Shown here: one piece after another, positions 31,642 to 41,468 of the stretch | Layout of the letters: each line of letters starts with the position of its first letter | Position numbering within the stretch: the stretch's first letter is position 1 | IMG/VR virus record: IMGVR_UViG_3300044699_000112 | Span: 1-64,000 of that record | DNA length: 64,000 nucleotides | Direction: 5' to 3' (one strand) | Source of the DNA: a virus | Notes under the pieces: generated by a model | Databases searched by the model: none | What the model saw: the letters and a program-made list of their open reading frames with translations, nothing else | Told to the model about the DNA's origin: nothing | Translations under genes and position numbers: made by a program

Positions 31642-34600
31642 TTGGCTATAAACGCGAACTCTATCGATCGAGCTCGGCAGGCCGGTTACAACGATGCCGA
31701 GATCATCGACCACATTGCCAGCCTGAAGGGCTACAAGGGCGTGCCCGAAGCACGCTCCGCGGGCTACTCCGACATGGAGATCCTCGGCCACCTGCGGACA
31801 CTCGAAGATCCCGTCAGTACGCCGACAGTGATACCTGGAGCGGAGAAGACCGGCACGCCCGGCATTGCCCCCACAACCCTGCCGAAGGGCCTGGGCGGCG
31901 GACCGGCCGGTTACCAGCCTCCGACCGAGGAGCCCTCGCCCTATGCACTCCCCGGCGCGGGCCTGACCGGCCGCCCCGGCATTCCGGAGGTAGAGCTCCC
32001 GGTGGGCCTCGGCGGCACCAAAGCTCCGTTCTCCACCGCCTACGATCCCTACAAGCGAGTCGGCCGCGCGCTCCCCAATCAGGTGTTCGGGGCGCCGCTG
32101 AAGACCGACGTGGGCGAGCTCGCCAAGCTCAAGGCCAAGGTGGCGCCTGGGTACTTGCCCGACGACGACACCGTTCTGCAAGGGTTCATGGGAGAGCCGA
32201 AGCCGGAGCCCCTATCCGAAGACCCAGGCTACGTAGAACGGATCCAGCACGGGCTTCGCGTAGGCTCCGAAGGAGTCGTATCGAGTGCGCTCAGCGGGGG
32301 CGAGGCCCTGGCCCGCCGCGCCGCCGTAGCACTTCCCAAGAAGTTCAAGCCTATCGCCGAAAGGGCTGAGTGGGAGCTCGCGCAGGCCAATGCCGGTAGA
32401 CCGGAAATGGAGCCAATGCCGGGCTCGAGCGTCCAGGAGCTCGCTGCGGACTCCGATCTCACTCTGAACAAAGTAGGCAAGTACGCTGTGGGATCTACGG
32501 CTCAGGCGATCCCGAGCATCGGGGCCACCGTGATTGCGTCCATGCTGCCGGGCGGCAAGATTGCCGGGCCTGCGCTTTCCTACCTGATGAGCGTGGGCGA
32601 GCTCTACGAGAACAACGTCAACAAGGGAGTCCACCCAGACGAAGCGGCCACGATCGCTGGACTAGGCGGCGGCCCGTCCGCCGCGCTGGACTACCTGGAG
32701 CCGTTCCGCATCAAGGCGGCCCTCACGGGCAAAACAACAAAGGCCCTCATTGAGGAGACGTACAAGAAACTGGGCATCCTGCGGCGGGCCGGTAAGGCGA
32801 CGGCCGAGGGCCTTGTCGAATCCGGCACCGAGATGGGCCAGGAGCTCATTGCGATTCTCTCTGAGTGGTACGGGACCGGGAAAGCCCCAGGCCTCAACGA
32901 GTCGCTCTGGCGGCTCGGCGAGTCTGGCGCCGGAGCGTTTGGCGCGGGCGGCATCGGCGGCGGAGTGCAGCAGGTCAGCGAGGCAAGGCACAACGCCGGT
33001 GCGCGGGCGTGGCAGGACTACCTGGAAAAGGAGAAGGCGGCCAGGGCAGGCGTCGCGCCTATGGCCCCTGGCGGCCCAGTCCCTGCCCCCGGAGCTCCCG
33101 CAGAGGCAGCGCCAGCCGAGGGGGAAGTGCCGCCGCCTGGAGCCGCGCCACCAGGAGCAGCCGCTGCGGGCCCGGCAGCCGATACGGCGCCGCCCAGGCC
33201 GCTCTTCGATAGCCCGGAGGACCTCTACCAGGACGCGACCCAGTTTGCCGGTGGCTTCCGCCAACTCGGCGTGACCGCGCTTTCCCAGAAGTACGGCATC
33301 ACCAAGGACGAGGCACATGCGATCCTCGAGCGTTTTGTTGAGGATGGCCTTTTTGCCGCTAAGCCGCTGAAGGGCGGCGGTGTCAGTTACGTGAACCTCG
33401 CGTTACAGCGCGAAGCCCGCGAGATCGACCCGGCTACCGGCCAGCGTATCCGTTCGCCGATCACCAAGAAGGGGGCCCTCGAAGAAGCAGCCGGGCAGTT
33501 CATCCCTCCAGGCGAGGGCGCGATCGCCCCCGGCGAGGGCCCGGCCGTAGAGGACGAAGAGGCTCCCCTGGCGGCCGCGCCGGTCATCGAGCAGCCGCGG
33601 ACCGAGCCGCCACCACTACCCACTCAACAAGCGCCTCCGCCCGCTCAGCAAGAGGCGCCGCCCCAGGAAGCCGGGCCGCAGCCTGACCAAGCCGACCTGG
33701 ACATGATCTACAGCGCCCCTTTGACCCAGGAGCAACAGGCGTGGGCCGTCGAGTTGCTGGGCCAGGGCCACTCTGTCGAAGACGCGATGGAGATCGCGCA
33801 CCGCGGCGAGGAAGCTCCGGCCGCGCCAGCACCAGTCCAAGCAAAGGAGGAGGCACCACAGAGACCAGAACCACTGCCGTCAGCATCGGAGCAGGCACCT
33901 CCGCCTGCTCCGGCGGCACCAGAGGTCCAGCAGGAACCCCTGGCAGCCGCCAAGCTACCCGAGGAGCAGCAGGCGCCTGCTGCCCAGGCTCCGGCGCCCG
34001 CGGTCCAAGAACCCTTAGAAGCAGCCAAGCCGCCCGAGCAGGCCGCGGCGCCGACAGGTACGCCATTCGACCAAGCGAAAGAGCACGCTAGGGGCAATAA
34101 AGCCATCAAGGCAGATGAGCTTATCCAAGGCTTCGGCCTCACGGCAGACGAGGCCCACAACGTCCTCTGGGATTTGTACCCGGCTCGTATGCGCAAGGAG
34201 AAGGCGAAGGCCATCGCCGCCGAGAGGCGCAGCGCCACCATCGAGGCCAGGAAGGCAAAGGCTGGCCAGCCGGAGCAGAAGCCAGGGCCGACCCCAGCGC
34301 CCTGGGAGATGACTCTGGAAGAGGTAAACCAGACCGGGTACATCGCCCGCGACGTTAACGCCGGGAACATGCCAATCGTGCGGCCCGCCACGATAGATGC
34401 TGGAACCGCGGCGTCGAACGCTTCCGAGCATAAGCGCGTAGTGGCCGAGGCAGTCGCTCAGGGTAAGCCGGTCCCGGCGAAGGTCCTGGCCGAATACCCT
34501 GACTTAGTTGCCATCGATCCGGCAGTTAAGGCCGCCATCAAGAGGCGCGAACGGGAGCGCGCAAAGGCTGCCCAGGCCGCGGCGCCCAAGACTGAACAGC

Positions 34601-37600
34601 AGGAGCCCTTGGCGGCGGCTAAGCCGCCCGAGCAGCAGCAGGCGCCACCTCCCCCAACAACCCAGGTTGCGGCCCCGTCAACTCAGGTTGAGCAGCCATT
34701 GGCTGCCGCCAAACCGATCGAGAAGGAGGCACCAAGTGGCACAGAAGCCAAAGCCGAGGAAGATTTTGCCCTCCCCGCCGGGGATGAGTCGACAGGCGGT
34801 CAAGCACTTCAACGTGGCCCAACTGGCGGCCGAGAAGGCGCGCCTGGAGGGGAAAGACGAGAAGGAGGCGTTCAAGGCCGCACTGCGGAAGCAGTGGAAG
34901 GAAAAGGCGAACTAGACTTCAGCGACGTACCTCTGAAGGCGGTCGCCAAGCCGAGCAGGGAAGGCTTCCTCGAACGGCTGAAGGCGGGCGATGTCAGGGG
35001 TATGTCGGTCGAGGTAATGGGCGCCGTCGCCAGGGGCCTCGTTAAAGCGGAGGACGCCGCGGCTCACATGGTCAAGACCTACGGCGCCAAGGCGAAGGCT
35101 TACGCCAAAGACGTTGCCGCCCAGGTCCAGGAGTGGGAGCAGAACCCGGCGCGCCTCGAAGAGATGGAGGCGTCGACCGCCCTGCCGAAGGGCAAGAACA
35201 AGACGGTTGACCCGATCACCGGCCTCGCCGTTACCGGCTACAACAACGCCATCAAGGACCCGAGCGCCTTTGCCAAGGCGATCGCCCTGATGAACAAGTA
35301 TGTGAACTTCGCCGACATTAACGAGGCGACGCCCGAGGCGACGGCCGAGAAGATGATCCAGCGGATCGTCGACAATCTGCTGTTCCTCCACGACAAGTAC
35401 AAGGAGCTCGGCTTCTCCGAGCGGGCACGTCTCTGGTACGACGGCGGGCGCAAGAAGGTCCTGGCGAACGCCGAAGAGTATGGCATCAACGAATTCCAGT
35501 CCGCCGCGGTGTTAGCCGTGTTCTCGCCGGAGAAGGACTGGTTCCAGAACGTCGACATGGCGCGGCGCATGCTCGAGTGGTGGAAGAACCGCAAGACGTT
35601 GAAGTGGACTCCGCAGATGGACGCCATCTACGTCAACAAGATCCTGCCAGCCAAGAGGAATCAGGACAAGAACACCGCCAAGAAGCGCGAGGCCAAGTAC
35701 CTGAAGGACCGCGCCGAGTTCCCGGCCAAGGTGGCCGAGTGGCGCAAAGCCAATCGCGAGGCGAGGCTCGCCGGGACCGCGAGACCGAAGAGGCCGAAGA
35801 GGCCGGAGCGGAAGCCGTTCGAGCCCAGCACCAAGGTCACCGATGCGCTCGCCGCCATCCAGGGCAAGGGCGCCAGCGAAATCAAGAGCACCTACCAGCA
35901 GGCCGTCTGGTTCCGGCTCTGGGACGAAGCGCATAACAGCCGGAACTACCAGATCATCAGCCCCGAGGGCGAGTACACCGGCCTCGCCATGACCGAGGCG
36001 AAAGAGGGCAAGGTCGGCAAGGGCGGCAAGATCGGCAAGGCGAAGGAAGCTAAGCCTGCCAAGGTGGCATGGTCGAGCTACAACCCGATGGTCAAGGCCC
36101 TGATGGTCCTCAAGGACGGCTCCTTTGAGAACATCAGCAGGCAGGTCGGCCAGCGGCACAAGGTCCGGAACTTTTACAACAACCTCCTCGACCCTGAGAA
36201 CCCCAACGGACACGTCACCTCCGACACACATGCCGTAGCGGCTGGCCTGATGCGGCCGCTGGGCGGCTCGGCGCTCGAGGTCGAGCACAATCTCGGCAAG
36301 GGCGTGGCCTCGGCCCGGACCGGCGAATCGGGCACCTACTGGATGTTCGCCGAAGCCTACCGGCGCGCCGCGCGCGAGCGCCATCTCCTGCCGCGGGAGA
36401 TGCAGTCGATCACCTGGGAAGCGGTGCGCGGGCTCTACAAAAATCTGAAGAGTAAGGCCAATAAAGATCGCGTTGTCGAGATCTGGAATGAAGTGAATAG
36501 TGGTAAAATTACTCCAGGTGAAGCACGTGAAAAGATCTATAAAGAGTTCAACGGAATCGACACGCCAGCCTGGGCCGGAAGCGGAACGGGACGAGGGCGG
36601 GATACTGCAGTTGATGAGGGAAGAGGGGGCGCCAAGGACGAGGAAGGAGTTCTTCGCTTACGCCTACCCGGACCTGGATCCGGAGGAGCCTCTGTCGGTG
36701 GAGGAGGAGGCGGATCTCCCCGAGGACTTGCAGCACGAGTCAATGAGGGAATCCGAAAAGTAGGCGATGCGCTCCGCGCGAGGCATCCGGCCAGTACGAA
36801 TGCCGCTATCGGCGCTTCCCTGGCTGGCTCGGATTACACGTTCAAGACCGGCCCCGGCCAGACCGGCACGGTGTACGCAAACCCGGCGGGCATCGAGTTC
36901 ATCGGCCACCTCACCAACGATCCGCATATCGGCGGAATAAACCTACCGGGCAAATCAGTCGATAACGTTCTCACCTTCATCGACAGCTTCGTCAACGGCC
37001 CGAACCCGAACCGGGCCCAGCTTGCCAAGCTGCAGCCGCTCTACGAGGGGATGGAGAAGTGGCGGCAGGCGAACCCTGGAACAGATGTCTCGCTGAACTT
37101 CGCCGTCCTCGACAATAAGCGCCCCTTCGCCTGGACCCGCCAGACCGCACGCGAAGAGCTCATCCACGGCTTCCAGCGCCTCAAGCAGGTCACCCGTGCC
37201 GCCCGCGAGACCATCCTGAAGACGCCGGTGTTTGAGAAAGCCCGCCTGGATCTGATCCGGCAGGGGTACGGTGACGACGTTGAGATCCGGCCCGGCGACA
37301 CCGCCGACGAGAAGGCCCAGAAGCACTTCATCGCCTGGATGGAGATCACCGCCAAGGTGCTCTCCGGGGACACGCTGGGGCTCACCATCTCCGAGCGCGA
37401 GGACGTGGCCTATGCGTACCGGGAGGCGCTGATCGCCGAGCATGGTGATGACGCCGTTCTCGTTTTCCGCTACCTGAAAGCCGGGTCCGTGAAGGATGTT
37501 TTCCTCGGCAAGAAGCTGCCGGGAGAGGGACTGCAGCGGGCACAGGCTGACCTGCAAGAGGGAGAGGCTGAACTGCAGCGGCTGCTGAAAGAACTACAGC

Positions 37601-40600
37601 AGATACTGGATGAGGAGAAGGCGAAGGGGGGTCCGCTGGCCGACCTCGACTTCGCCGAAGTCGACCTGCCTCACCTGACTGAGCCGGAAGGAGCCCTGAG
37701 GGCCCGCCAGCCCCAGCAGCCCCCGCAGCAGCCACAGACCACCCAGGCCCTGGCCACCACCACCCAGCAGCAGCAAGGCCAGCAGCAGAGCCAGCAGGGG
37801 CCGCAGCAGCCGCGAGGCGCCGGGCCCGGCGGCACCGGCCCCACTGTCGCCCAACGCTTCGACCAGACCAACGCGGCGGCGGAGCACGCGCGCCAGTCTG
37901 ACGAGAAGACGCGCATGGAAAAGTTCAAGGAGGGCATGAAGTTCATTGGCACGGCCTTCACGCGGCAGTTCCACCATATCCCCGCCGGTGCACTCTATGC
38001 CGAGTTCAAGCAGAAGCTGAACTTCGTTTCGAAGAGCCAGGGCAACGCGATCCACAAGGCGGCCCAGGCCATCATCGACCAGTTAGAGAAGCTCGACCCG
38101 GACGAGTACACTCAGTTCCTCCACGTGGTCCTCTACGACGATCTGGCCGCGCGCGTGATCCAGTCGATCAAAGAGAAAAAGCCGATACTCGCCAAGGACC
38201 TGCCGTTGGGCATCCAGGATGCCCGCGAGGTCATCAACTTCAAGACCGAGGCCCGCAACCGCGTCCGCGGCAATCCCAAGATCGTCGAGGCGCTCCGGCA
38301 GCGCAAGGCCATGTGGGACAAGATCAAGCCCGAGTACGTCGCGGCCATGCGCAGGGCTGGCGTCGACGTGTCCAAGGCCGTGGCGCGCAAGGACTACTTC
38401 CGCCATCGCGTGATCAAGCACCAGAAGGCCAAGGAACTGATCGGCGGAGGCGGCACCGGCGCCGGTCAACGCTTCAAGCTGCCCACGGCGCGTAGCTGGA
38501 TGAAGAAGGCCGAGGTCAACGCGAACACCTACTCGCTCGACTACATCCGCTCGGAGTTTGAAGTGCTCTCGGAGATGATGTACGACACCGAGCGCGCCAA
38601 CTTCATCGGCTGGCTCAAGAACGACTCCGGGCACAACATCTCTTCGCAACTGAAGCGGATGGCAGCGGCGCACAACAAGGCCGAAATCATGCCGACCTTC
38701 GCCCGCATGGCGCGCCACTACAACCAGAAGAATCCCCGCGCCCCCAGGATGACCGCCGAGATGGCCTACCAGAAGGTCATGAAGATGCGGCCGCGGGATC
38801 CAAGCTGGCGCACGCGCGTCACCAAGCGGATGGCAGGCGCCGAGTACGTGGGGAGCCTCGAGGCGGCGTATAACAAACTGACGCTGCCCAACGGCAACAA
38901 GGCGCTCGATACCCACGCCCTCTATCAGGCCAACGAGAAGGACCACTTCTTCCTGGCCGCGACCATCCCCGATTCGCTGGCGGCGGCGATCGAGGCCAAC
39001 GGCCAGGGGCGGGTCACGGCCGACAAGATCCGGAAGATCAAAGCCAAGGGCGCCCGCCAGGGGCAGATGGTGCTGCCGCGCGAAGTCATCGAGACCATGA
39101 AGGAGTTCATGCAGCCCCCGAGCACCAAGTGGGGGCAGTTTGTCGACAAGTGGAGCCGCAAGCCGCTGGCGTGGTGGAAGCAGTCCAAGCTAATCCATCC
39201 GGTGGCGGTGATCAAGTACAACCTGCGGAACCTCTCAGGCGACCTCGAGCGCGTGCTGATCACCAACCCGTACGCCCTGAAGCACGTGGGGCGGTCGATG
39301 GATGAGATTCGCAAGTTCATGAAGACCGGCCACCCGCCGAGCCCGGAGTTCGAGGCATGGTGGGAGCGCGGCGGCATGGACGCCAACCTCCAAGTGGCCG
39401 AGATCGGCGAGGTCAACCGGCTGCAGAAGCTCGTCCACCTCAAACTGAAGGATCCGAAACTGGGGCGGACCGAGAAGGGATTCGACAAGGCTGGTAAAGC
39501 CTGGGACGCCGTATGGAATACCACGAGGAAGATGACCGACTTCCGCGAAGGGATCCTGCGCTACGCCACGTTCCTGGAATATCAGAAGCAGATCGCGGCC
39601 AGCGGGACCGGCAAGCCGAACAACTTCGGGGCCTCGATCCGCGAGGAAGTGATGGCGCTCCGGAACATGGACGACCGGGCGTACAAACTCTCGAACGACC
39701 TGATGCTCGCCTACGACGAGGTGAGCGTGGCCGGTCAGACGCTGCGCCGTCACTTCATCCCCTTCTGGTCGTTCCAGGAGAAGAACCTCGGGGCCTACAA
39801 GCGCATGGTGGTCAACTCCTACAAGGACGGGAGGACTTCGGCGGCGATCGGCTATGCCGCGCTCGGCGCCAGCGCCTCGGCCCTGCGCGTGGGCCTCTGG
39901 ACCGCGGCGAAGATCGGCAAAACCCTGACCCTGGCGATGGCGCTCAAGGCACTCACCGAGATCTGGAACAACTATGTGATGGACGACGAGGAGGAGGATC
40001 TCCCCGAGGGCGTCAAGAAGTCGACCCACCTCATCCTGGGCCGGGACTCCAACGGCAAGGTGATCGCGTTCACACGCCTGGGCACGGCCGACGACATCCT
40101 CGAATGGGGCGGCCTCGAAGCGGCGCCCTACTACGTCAGGGAATTCCTCAACAACCGCATGACCTACGAGGATCTGGCCAAGGAGATCGCGCTCCGGCCG
40201 TTTGGCATCCCGCTGCCAATCAAACCGGCCATCAACAAGGTTGCGCAGAGCATCCATCCGGGGATCAAGACCACCGCCGAGTACGTCAGCGGCCGCGCTT
40301 GGTTCCCGAACGTCTTCGATCAGCGCGAGATTCGCGATCGCTACGAGTACATCGCCCGCGAGCTCGGCATGACCGCCGTCTACAAGGCAGCCGCCAGGAA
40401 GCCGCAGCCGAAGTTCTGGACGCCCGAGCGGGTCCTCGACCTGATGGTCTACCGCTACGATCCCAAGGAAACGCACTACAACTCCTTCAAGTACGACAAG
40501 GTGGCCAAGTGGGGCGCCGAGCATGGCGCCGACCCAGGAGGGGGCCTCTCGCAGAAGAAGGCGGCCGCGGCGCTCTACGACCTCCGCATGGCCGTCCGGT

Positions 40601-40878
40601 ACAACGATGACCGGGCGCGCGATGCGGCCCTCGTTGCGTACGGGGAGGCGGGCGGCACCCAGCAGAACCTGAAGAAGTCGATCGAGCGGCTCCATCCGCT
40701 CGGGACGTTGAAGAAGGCTCTGTGGAAGGACTTCGAGAAGTCGCTGAGCAAACCGGAAGCCGCTCAATTGAAAAAGGCTATACAGTTCTGGGAGGAAAAC
40801 TTCCACTCCAAGGTGGCGCAGATTGAAGGCGCCGCTTCCCGGCAAGGTCTGCCGGAGAAAAGAAAGCGAGGAAAGTGA
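31642..40878 (+). CDS. Giant multi-domain ejection protein (3,078 residues)
   Basis: TTG at 31642 follows AGGAG. N-terminus: two copies of an AGYxDxEIxxHI motif (QAGYNDAEIIDHIA, SAGYSDMEILGHL). Near residue 285 is a hydrophobic Gly/Ala segment (GSTAQAIPSIGATVIASMLP). At 534-590 and near 820 are small winged-helix-like units. Residues 1200-1600 resemble the phage DUF7178-type domain (AIKDPSAFAKAIALMNKYVN, AAVLAVFSPEKDWFQNV, DTHAVAAGLMRPLGG). Near 1837 is REELIHGFQ, a HExxH-like motif with the first His replaced. After 2476 comes a large-polyvalent-protein C-terminal module (LPD38-like: WWKQSKLIHPVAVIKYNLRN, LRRHFIPFWSFQEKNLGAYK). Such giants are packaged and enter the cell with the DNA. Confidence 0.8.
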   Translation: MAINANSIDRARQAGYNDAEIIDHIASLKGYKGVPEARSAGYSDMEILGHLRTLEDPVSTPTVIPGAEKTGTPGIAPTTLPKGLGGGPAGYQPPTEEPSPYALPGAGLTGRPGIPEVELPVGLGGTKAPFSTAYDPYKRVGRALPNQVFGAPLKTDVGELAKLKAKVAPGYLPDDDTVLQGFMGEPKPEPLSEDPGYVERIQHGLRVGSEGVVSSALSGGEALARRAAVALPKKFKPIAERAEWELAQANAGRPEMEPMPGSSVQELAADSDLTLNKVGKYAVGSTAQAIPSIGATVIASMLPGGKIAGPALSYLMSVGELYENNVNKGVHPDEAATIAGLGGGPSAALDYLEPFRIKAALTGKTTKALIEETYKKLGILRRAGKATAEGLVESGTEMGQELIAILSEWYGTGKAPGLNESLWRLGESGAGAFGAGGIGGGVQQVSEARHNAGARAWQDYLEKEKAARAGVAPMAPGGPVPAPGAPAEAAPAEGEVPPPGAAPPGAAAAGPAADTAPPRPLFDSPEDLYQDATQFAGGFRQLGVTALSQKYGITKDEAHAILERFVEDGLFAAKPLKGGGVSYVNLALQREAREIDPATGQRIRSPITKKGALEEAAGQFIPPGEGAIAPGEGPAVEDEEAPLAAAPVIEQPRTEPPPLPTQQAPPPAQQEAPPQEAGPQPDQADLDMIYSAPLTQEQQAWAVELLGQGHSVEDAMEIAHRGEEAPAAPAPVQAKEEAPQRPEPLPSASEQAPPPAPAAPEVQQEPLAAAKLPEEQQAPAAQAPAPAVQEPLEAAKPPEQAAAPTGTPFDQAKEHARGNKAIKADELIQGFGLTADEAHNVLWDLYPARMRKEKAKAIAAERRSATIEARKAKAGQPEQKPGPTPAPWEMTLEEVNQTGYIARDVNAGNMPIVRPATIDAGTAASNASEHKRVVAEAVAQGKPVPAKVLAEYPDLVAIDPAVKAAIKRRERERAKAAQAAAPKTEQQEPLAAAKPPEQQQAPPPPTTQVAAPSTQVEQPLAAAKPIEKEAPSGTEAKAEEDFALPAGDESTGGQALQRGPTGGREGAPGGERREGGVQGRTAEAVEGKGELDFSDVPLKAVAKPSREGFLERLKAGDVRGMSVEVMGAVARGLVKAEDAAAHMVKTYGAKAKAYAKDVAAQVQEWEQNPARLEEMEASTALPKGKNKTVDPITGLAVTGYNNAIKDPSAFAKAIALMNKYVNFADINEATPEATAEKMIQRIVDNLLFLHDKYKELGFSERARLWYDGGRKKVLANAEEYGINEFQSAAVLAVFSPEKDWFQNVDMARRMLEWWKNRKTLKWTPQMDAIYVNKILPAKRNQDKNTAKKREAKYLKDRAEFPAKVAEWRKANREARLAGTARPKRPKRPERKPFEPSTKVTDALAAIQGKGASEIKSTYQQAVWFRLWDEAHNSRNYQIISPEGEYTGLAMTEAKEGKVGKGGKIGKAKEAKPAKVAWSSYNPMVKALMVLKDGSFENISRQVGQRHKVRNFYNNLLDPENPNGHVTSDTHAVAAGLMRPLGGSALEVEHNLGKGVASARTGESGTYWMFAEAYRRAARERHLLPREMQSITWEAVRGLYKNLKSKANKDRVVEIWNEVNSGKITPGEAREKIYKEFNGIDTPAWAGSGTGRGRDTAVDEGRGGAKDEEGVLRLRLPGPGSGGASVGGGGGGSPRGLAARVNEGIRKVGDALRARHPASTNAAIGASLAGSDYTFKTGPGQTGTVYANPAGIEFIGHLTNDPHIGGINLPGKSVDNVLTFIDSFVNGPNPNRAQLAKLQPLYEGMEKWRQANPGTDVSLNFAVLDNKRPFAWTRQTAREELIHGFQRLKQVTRAARETILKTPVFEKARLDLIRQGYGDDVEIRPGDTADEKAQKHFIAWMEITAKVLSGDTLGLTISEREDVAYAYREALIAEHGDDAVLVFRYLKAGSVKDVFLGKKLPGEGLQRAQADLQEGEAELQRLLKELQQILDEEKAKGGPLADLDFAEVDLPHLTEPEGALRARQPQQPPQQPQTTQALATTTQQQQGQQQSQQGPQQPRGAGPGGTGPTVAQRFDQTNAAAEHARQSDEKTRMEKFKEGMKFIGTAFTRQFHHIPAGALYAEFKQKLNFVSKSQGNAIHKAAQAIIDQLEKLDPDEYTQFLHVVLYDDLAARVIQSIKEKKPILAKDLPLGIQDAREVINFKTEARNRVRGNPKIVEALRQRKAMWDKIKPEYVAAMRRAGVDVSKAVARKDYFRHRVIKHQKAKELIGGGGTGAGQRFKLPTARSWMKKAEVNANTYSLDYIRSEFEVLSEMMYDTERANFIGWLKNDSGHNISSQLKRMAAAHNKAEIMPTFARMARHYNQKNPRAPRMTAEMAYQKVMKMRPRDPSWRTRVTKRMAGAEYVGSLEAAYNKLTLPNGNKALDTHALYQANEKDHFFLAATIPDSLAAAIEANGQGRVTADKIRKIKAKGARQGQMVLPREVIETMKEFMQPPSTKWGQFVDKWSRKPLAWWKQSKLIHPVAVIKYNLRNLSGDLERVLITNPYALKHVGRSMDEIRKFMKTGHPPSPEFEAWWERGGMDANLQVAEIGEVNRLQKLVHLKLKDPKLGRTEKGFDKAGKAWDAVWNTTRKMTDFREGILRYATFLEYQKQIAASGTGKPNNFGASIREEVMALRNMDDRAYKLSNDLMLAYDEVSVAGQTLRRHFIPFWSFQEKNLGAYKRMVVNSYKDGRTSAAIGYAALGASASALRVGLWTAAKIGKTLTLAMALKALTEIWNNYVMDDEEEDLPEGVKKSTHLILGRDSNGKVIAFTRLGTADDILEWGGLEAAPYYVREFLNNRMTYEDLAKEIALRPFGIPLPIKPAINKVAQSIHPGIKTTAEYVSGRAWFPNVFDQREIRDRYEYIARELGMTAVYKAAARKPQPKFWTPERVLDLMVYRYDPKETHYNSFKYDKVAKWGAEHGADPGGGLSQKKAAAALYDLRMAVRYNDDRARDAALVAYGEAGGTQQNLKKSIERLHPLGTLKKALWKDFEKSLSKPEAAQLKKAIQFWEENFHSKVAQIEGAASRQGLPEKRKRGK
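36614..36763 (+). CDS. Possible overlapping small gene inside the giant gene
   Basis: In the +2 frame of the giant gene, ATG at 36614 opens a 49-residue reading frame: MREEGAPRTRKEFFAYAYP, then DLDPEEPLSVEEEADLPEDL, then a short tail to TAG at 36763. This looks more protein-like than the in-frame Gly/Arg-rich sequence of the giant gene over the same bases, and it resembles small phage proteins of the 'R.GxPxTRxxYLxLAYPxxxPExxxxExExxLPxEL' kind that I recall. Either dual coding or a pair of compensating indels would explain it. No clear ribosome binding site. Confidence 0.35.
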   Translation: MREEGAPRTRKEFFAYAYPDLDPEEPLSVEEEADLPEDLQHESMRESEK

Positions 40879-40881
40879 AAG

Positions 40882-41112
40882 ATGGTACAAGGTCCCTACA
40901 AGCGCGTAACGGTGATCACGCCGCATGACACCAATCCGATCAATGTGCCCTGCGAGGCCCTGATCGCCGACACCGGGGGCACCGTGAACGTCGTCGACTG
41001 GGGCGGTGTTACCTCCACGATCACACTCGCCACGGGCGTGCCGTTTGAGTTTGCGCCGCGCATCGTAAAAACCGGGGGAGCGGCCATCGGAATCAAGGCT
41101 TTGTGCAGGTAA
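40882..41112 (+). CDS. Small spike-base-type structural protein
   Basis: The 76-residue beta-rich product has VTVITPHDTNPINVPCEALI, DTGGTVNVVDWGG and FEFAPRIVKTGGAAIGIKAL. It resembles the short phage 'spike base' proteins (RCAP_Rcc01079-like) with the pattern ITPsD...ALyvg..G.v.v....G..........G.....v..V...GT.A..I.AL. It probably caps or links the second fibre to the tail. The start follows GGAAAGTGAAAG. Confidence 0.65.
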   Translation: MVQGPYKRVTVITPHDTNPINVPCEALIADTGGTVNVVDWGGVTSTITLATGVPFEFAPRIVKTGGAAIGIKALCR

Positions 41113-41120
41113 GATAAGCC

Positions 41121-41468
41121 ATGCCCATGCTCAGCGAGGACCTGGAAATCTACCAGGGCGACGATTACGTGGTGACTGTCACGGTCAAAAACGCAGACGG
41201 CACGGCCGCGAATCTGGCGGGCTACACCGCCAAGGCCGAGGTGCGCCGTACGCCCGCCGATAACGGTCCGGTGATGGCGGCGTTCACCGCCGTGATCCAG
41301 ACGCCGAACCTCGTTGTGCTGACGCTTTCGAATGCGCAGACGCTCCTCCTCGCGGGCACCTTCTTCTGGGACGTGCAGATCAAGAGCCCGGCCGGTGGAG
41401 TAACGACGCTCGCCAAGGGGCGGGTCCTGGCGACGCCTGAGATCACGCGCGAGGTGGTGATGACGTGA
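41121..41468 (+). CDS. BppU-like fibre-base domain protein
   Basis: The 115-residue product begins [20 protein letters not shown], then [16 protein letters not shown], then [20 protein letters not shown] and ends with [11 protein letters not shown]. The Q-G-D opening, the G-Y-x-A-x-x-x-x-R motif and the W-D-V-Q strand are typical of the small beta-sandwich that attaches fibres to baseplates (BppU N-terminal/DUF2479-like). It overlaps the start of the collagen-like fibre by four bases, as expected for partners. Confidence 0.7.
   Translation: MPMLSEDLEIYQGDDYVVTVTVKNADGTAANLAGYTAKAEVRRTPADNGPVMAAFTAVIQTPNLVVLTLSNAQTLLLAGTFFWDVQIKSPAGGVTTLAKGRVLATPEITREVVMT

Noticed and set aside
39235-40926. 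563-codon minus-strand frame
   Set aside because: It is antisense to the LPD38-like end of the giant gene; no ribosome binding site and no domain.
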